Source: Parvularculaceae bacterium UBA4496
Lineage (GTDB): Bacteria; Pseudomonadota; Alphaproteobacteria; Caulobacterales; Parvularculaceae
Length of the DNA stretch: 9,827 bases
NCBI GenBank assembly: GCA_002388885.1
Contig: DGNI01000132.1
Span: 1-9,827, forward strand
Reading direction: 5' to 3'
Part shown: positions 7,270 through 9,827 of the stretch, piece after piece
Layout of the letters: each line of letters begins with the position of its first letter
Position numbering within the stretch: position 1 is the stretch's first letter
Translations under genes and position numbers: made by a program
The notes under the pieces: model-generated
Seen by the model: the letters and a program-made list of their open reading frames with translations, nothing else
What the model was told of the DNA's origin: nothing
Database searches by the model: none

Positions 7270-9483
7270 ATGGCGGGCGCAATCGCGGCATCATCGGATG
7301 GATTTCTCGAGCGGCTGAAGGCTGGCCGCCTGCCCCGGCCGGTCAGCTCGGCGACACTCGATGACGCCGGAACGTCGCCGGGCGATCTTGCGGCGCTATT
7401 CGAAAGCCAGCTGACGAGCCGCCGCCTCGACCTCGAAGCCCGGCGCCTCGGCGCTGAAAAACGCGGATTTTATTCCATTGGCAGCGCAGGCCATGAAGGC
7501 AACGCCGCCGTCGCGCGGGTTTTCCGCGTCGATGATCTGGCGTTTTTGCACTATCGTAGCGGCGCGTTCTATGTTGAGCGCGCGTCCAAAATTCCAGGCG
7601 AAACGCCAGTCTGGAACATGGCGCTTTCCTTTGTCGCTTCATCCGAAGACCCGATCTCCGGCGGGCGGCACAAGGTTATCGGCTCCAAGTCGCTGTTCAT
7701 CCCGCCCCAGACATCGACCATCGCGTCGCACCTGCCGAAAGCCATGGGCGCCGCCTTTTCGATCGCGCTCGCACGCACGCAAAAAAAACACGACGCCGAA
7801 TTGCCGCGGGATAGTGTCGTCCTGTGCAGCTTTGGCGACGCGTCAGCGAACCATTCGACCGCCCTCGGGGCCATCAACGCCGCCGCGCATACCGGCTATC
7901 GCGGATTGCCGCTGCCGCTGGTTTTCATTTGCGAAGACAACGGCATTGGCATCTCCGTTAAAACACCGAATGGATGGATCGCCTCCAGCTACGGCGCACG
8001 CCCCGGTTTGCGTTACATCTATGGCGACGCGCGCGATCCAGTTGACGCCATGCGCGCAGCAAGAGTGGCCGAACGATGCGTGCGCGGGGCGCGGATGCCG
8101 GTTTTCCTGCACCTGCGCACGGTGCGCCTGATGGGCCATGCAGGCTCGGACATTGAAAGCGGGTACCGTGACCGCGCGGAAATCGATGCAGAGGCGGATC
8201 AGGATCCGCTGCTGCACACCGCGCGCCGCCTTGTCGAAGAAGACGTCATGTCCCTCGAAGACATCGAAAAGCTTTATGCGGATATTGGCGGCAGGGTGTG
8301 CCGCGCCATGGAACAGGCGACGGCGAGACCGAAGCTTACCACCCCAGCGGACGTAACAGCGTCGCTGGTTCCGCCGCCGCGCCCTAGACGCGCGCAGCGC
8401 CCCGGCAACATCCTGCCCACCGCGCCTAACGAGGTTCGCGCAAAGTCAGAACCGCAGCATATGTCGCGGCTGATTTCGATCACGCTCGCCGAACAGATGG
8501 AACGTGACGCCAATGTCGCCGTGTTCGGTGAAGACGTTGCGAAGAAAGGCGGCGTCTACGGCGCCACGACCAGGCTACAACAGAAATTCGGGCCGGCGCG
8601 CGTTTTCGACACAATCCTCGACGAACAATCCATTCTGGGCATGGCCATCGGGCTCGGCCATAACGGCTTTCTGCCTGTGCCGGAAATCCAGTTTCTCGCC
8701 TACGTCCACAATGCAGAGGACCAGTTGCGCGGCGAAGCGGCGTCATTATCATTCTTCTCCAAAGGTCAGTACACAAATCCCATGGTGGTGCGCGTCGCAG
8801 GCCTCGCGTATCAGAAAGGTTTTGGCGGACATTTTCACAACGATAATTCCGTTGCGGTGTTCCGTGACATTCCGGGAATCATTCTCGCCTGCCCGTCGAG
8901 CGGCGCGGAAGCCGTCATGATGATGCGCGAGGCGTTTCGCCTCGCCCGCGAAGAAGGCCGCATCGTCATCTTCCTTGAGCCCATCGCGCTTTACGGAACG
9001 AAAGACCTGCATGAAGACGGCGACGGCGCCATGTCAGCGGTGTTCGACGATATCAAAGAGACTGCGCCATTCGGCTCCGTCAACACCATCGGCGACGGCG
9101 AAGACCTCGCGATCATCACTTATGGCAACGGGACATATCTTTCCCGGCGCGCCGTCAGAACACTTGCCCAACAAGGCGTCAACGCGCGCATTATTGACCT
9201 GCGCTGGCTGACGCCGCTGCCGATTGATGCGATGATCGACGCTGCCGGCGCCTGCCGGAACATTCTCATCGTCGATGAATGCCGCAAAACCGGCTCGCCC
9301 AGCGAAGAAATCGTTACTGCGCTCAATGACCGGGGCGTCAACGCCAACATCGATCGCATTACTGGCGTTGACACATTCATTCCCCTTGGCCCCGCCGCTA
9401 ATGAGGTATTGGTCAGCGAGGAAGGCATTGTGGACGCAGCGCTTTCATTATGCGGAAAACTGAATAAACGAGCCGCCGAGTAA
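7270..9483 (+). CDS. Thiamine-diphosphate 2-oxo acid dehydrogenase E1, fused alpha and beta subunits
   Basis: The 737-residue protein joins both halves of a branched-chain-type 2-oxo acid dehydrogenase E1, which decarboxylates a 2-oxo acid on thiamine diphosphate and transfers the acyl group to a lipoyl E2. The alpha half (about 40-355) has GSAGHEGNAA (71-80), HYRSGAF (94-100) and the cofactor-binding motif from GDAS (189-192) to EDNGIGIS (222-229). A Pro/Arg-rich linker (about 357-397) leads to the beta half (about 398-735). That half has VFGEDVAKKGGVYGAT (418-433, with the conserved Glu421), RVFDTILDEQ, PEIQFLAYVHNAEDQ, HFHND (521-525), FLEPIALY (568-575) and the transketolase C-terminal domain from about 600. 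GDA in place of the usual GDG recurs, as far as I recall, in this fused subfamily and need not mean loss of function. AAGGA lies 11 bases before the ATG. The substrate cannot be fixed from sequence; 2-oxoisovalerate-like acids are the default guess. The following acyltransferase gene overlaps the stop. Confidence 0.92.
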   Translation: MAGAIAASSDGFLERLKAGRLPRPVSSATLDDAGTSPGDLAALFESQLTSRRLDLEARRLGAEKRGFYSIGSAGHEGNAAVARVFRVDDLAFLHYRSGAFYVERASKIPGETPVWNMALSFVASSEDPISGGRHKVIGSKSLFIPPQTSTIASHLPKAMGAAFSIALARTQKKHDAELPRDSVVLCSFGDASANHSTALGAINAAAHTGYRGLPLPLVFICEDNGIGISVKTPNGWIASSYGARPGLRYIYGDARDPVDAMRAARVAERCVRGARMPVFLHLRTVRLMGHAGSDIESGYRDRAEIDAEADQDPLLHTARRLVEEDVMSLEDIEKLYADIGGRVCRAMEQATARPKLTTPADVTASLVPPPRPRRAQRPGNILPTAPNEVRAKSEPQHMSRLISITLAEQMERDANVAVFGEDVAKKGGVYGATTRLQQKFGPARVFDTILDEQSILGMAIGLGHNGFLPVPEIQFLAYVHNAEDQLRGEAASLSFFSKGQYTNPMVVRVAGLAYQKGFGGHFHNDNSVAVFRDIPGIILACPSSGAEAVMMMREAFRLAREEGRIVIFLEPIALYGTKDLHEDGDGAMSAVFDDIKETAPFGSVNTIGDGEDLAIITYGNGTYLSRRAVRTLAQQGVNARIIDLRWLTPLPIDAMIDAAGACRNILIVDECRKTGSPSEEIVTALNDRGVNANIDRITGVDTFIPLGPAANEVLVSEEGIVDAALSLCGKLNKRAAE

Positions 9484-9827
9484 TGAAAAAATCCGCCGTT
9501 GTTATTTTTCCGGGCCGTGGGACCTACGGCAAAGACGAACTCGGATATCTGAGCCGCTATCACGCCTACAGGAAGGATTTCATCGCCAACGTCGACCGCT
9601 GGCGTGAAGCCAATGGCCGCGACACTGTCAGCGCGCTCGACGGCGCCAGCACCTATTCCGCCGCAAAACATGCATCCAGCATCAATGCGTCGCCGCTGAT
9701 CTATACATGCGCGCTGGCCGACTTTGCTGCGATCAATCGCGAGGAATTCGACATTGTCGCCGTCTGCGGCAATTCGCTCGGCTGGTATCTGACGCTTGCA
9801 GCCGCGCACGCCGCCAGCGAGAAAAAC
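9483..9827 (+). CDS. FabD-like acyltransferase (ACP S-malonyltransferase family), N-terminal part
   Basis: The reading frame starts at the ATG that shares its A with the E1 stop (TAATG, 9481-9485) and runs off the window after 115 codons; FabD-type proteins are usually about 300 residues. The start VVIFPGRGTYG (6-16) corresponds to the FPGQGSQ motif of acyl-CoA:ACP acyltransferases. AVCGNSLGWY (93-102) corresponds to the nucleophile elbow GHSLGE, with Ser98 as the likely nucleophile. Two otherwise strongly conserved positions differ: oxyanion Gln is Arg12 and the residue before the Ser is Asn97 instead of His. The protein probably transfers an acyl group between a thioester carrier and another acceptor; whether it still handles malonyl-CoA is open, because the Arg that binds the malonyl carboxylate lies beyond the window. 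Stop/start overlap with the E1 gene indicates a shared pathway. Confidence 0.82.
   Translation, partial: MKKSAVVIFPGRGTYGKDELGYLSRYHAYRKDFIANVDRWREANGRDTVSALDGASTYSAAKHASSINASPLIYTCALADFAAINREEFDIVAVCGNSLGWYLTLAAAHAASEKN

Noticed and set aside
7191..7361. Small plus-strand open frame starting ATG-GAG-ATA before the E1 gene
   Set aside because: It overlaps the E1 gene out of frame, has no clear ribosome site, and its product matches nothing; the ATG also overlaps the candidate -10 box.
8350..8470. Separate E1 beta gene starting at Met398 (8461)
   Set aside because: The frame is continuous from the alpha half through a Pro-rich linker with no stop or strong ribosome site; fused E1 proteins of this length are known.
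9120..9809. Minus-strand open frame (229 codons) over the E1 end and acyltransferase start
   Set aside because: Both genes on the plus strand are clear homologues; the antisense frame has no recognisable domain or ribosome site.

Overview
The window looks like a chromosomal stretch from an alphaproteobacterium. The gene set points that way: a CobT-type aerobic cobaltochelatase subunit with a long acidic linker, a HisKA_2-type sensor kinase with a single-domain response regulator, a b561-YceI fusion, and an alpha-beta fused 2-oxo acid dehydrogenase E1. The DNA is moderately GC-rich and densely coded on both strands. I see no tRNA, rRNA, insertion sequence, CRISPR array or phage gene, and no genus can be named from the sequence alone.

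Layout. The 3' part of an M13 (neprilysin-like) zinc metallopeptidase gene enters from the left (+). It ends at a hairpin with T-tracts on both strands, which probably also terminates the converging two-component operon. That operon (minus strand) is a multi-membrane-span HisKA_2 histidine kinase followed by a receiver-only response regulator, joined by an ATGA overlap. A divergent intergenic region of about 155 bp holds a perfect 12-bp palindrome, repeated half-sites and a promoter-like pair placed so that cobT (+) would be transcribed leaderless. The stop codon of cobT overlaps the stop codon of a converging cytochrome b561-YceI fusion gene. On the minus strand the order of transcription is: a YdjA-like nitroreductase, then a YceI lipoprotein with its own likely promoter, then the b561-YceI fusion. 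The two YceI genes share one reading frame and are separated only by a TAG codon plus one codon before a TTG start. The right end (+) carries the 737-residue fused E1 enzyme. A FabD-like acyltransferase gene, cut by the window edge, follows with a TAATG stop/start overlap.

How the genes may work together. Kinase and regulator form one signalling pair. CobT would act in cobalt insertion for B12 synthesis with CobS and CobN encoded elsewhere. The nitroreductase, YceI lipoprotein and b561-YceI protein suggest a small envelope redox or quinone-related group. The E1 enzyme and the acyltransferase-like protein are tightly coupled and suggest a route that makes an acyl group by oxidative decarboxylation and passes it on; the lipoyl E2 and E3 parts are not in view. 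Most genes belong to known families. The less ordinary points are the in-frame YceI/b561-YceI junction, the coupled E1-acyltransferase pair with altered acyltransferase motifs, and the probable leaderless cobT.
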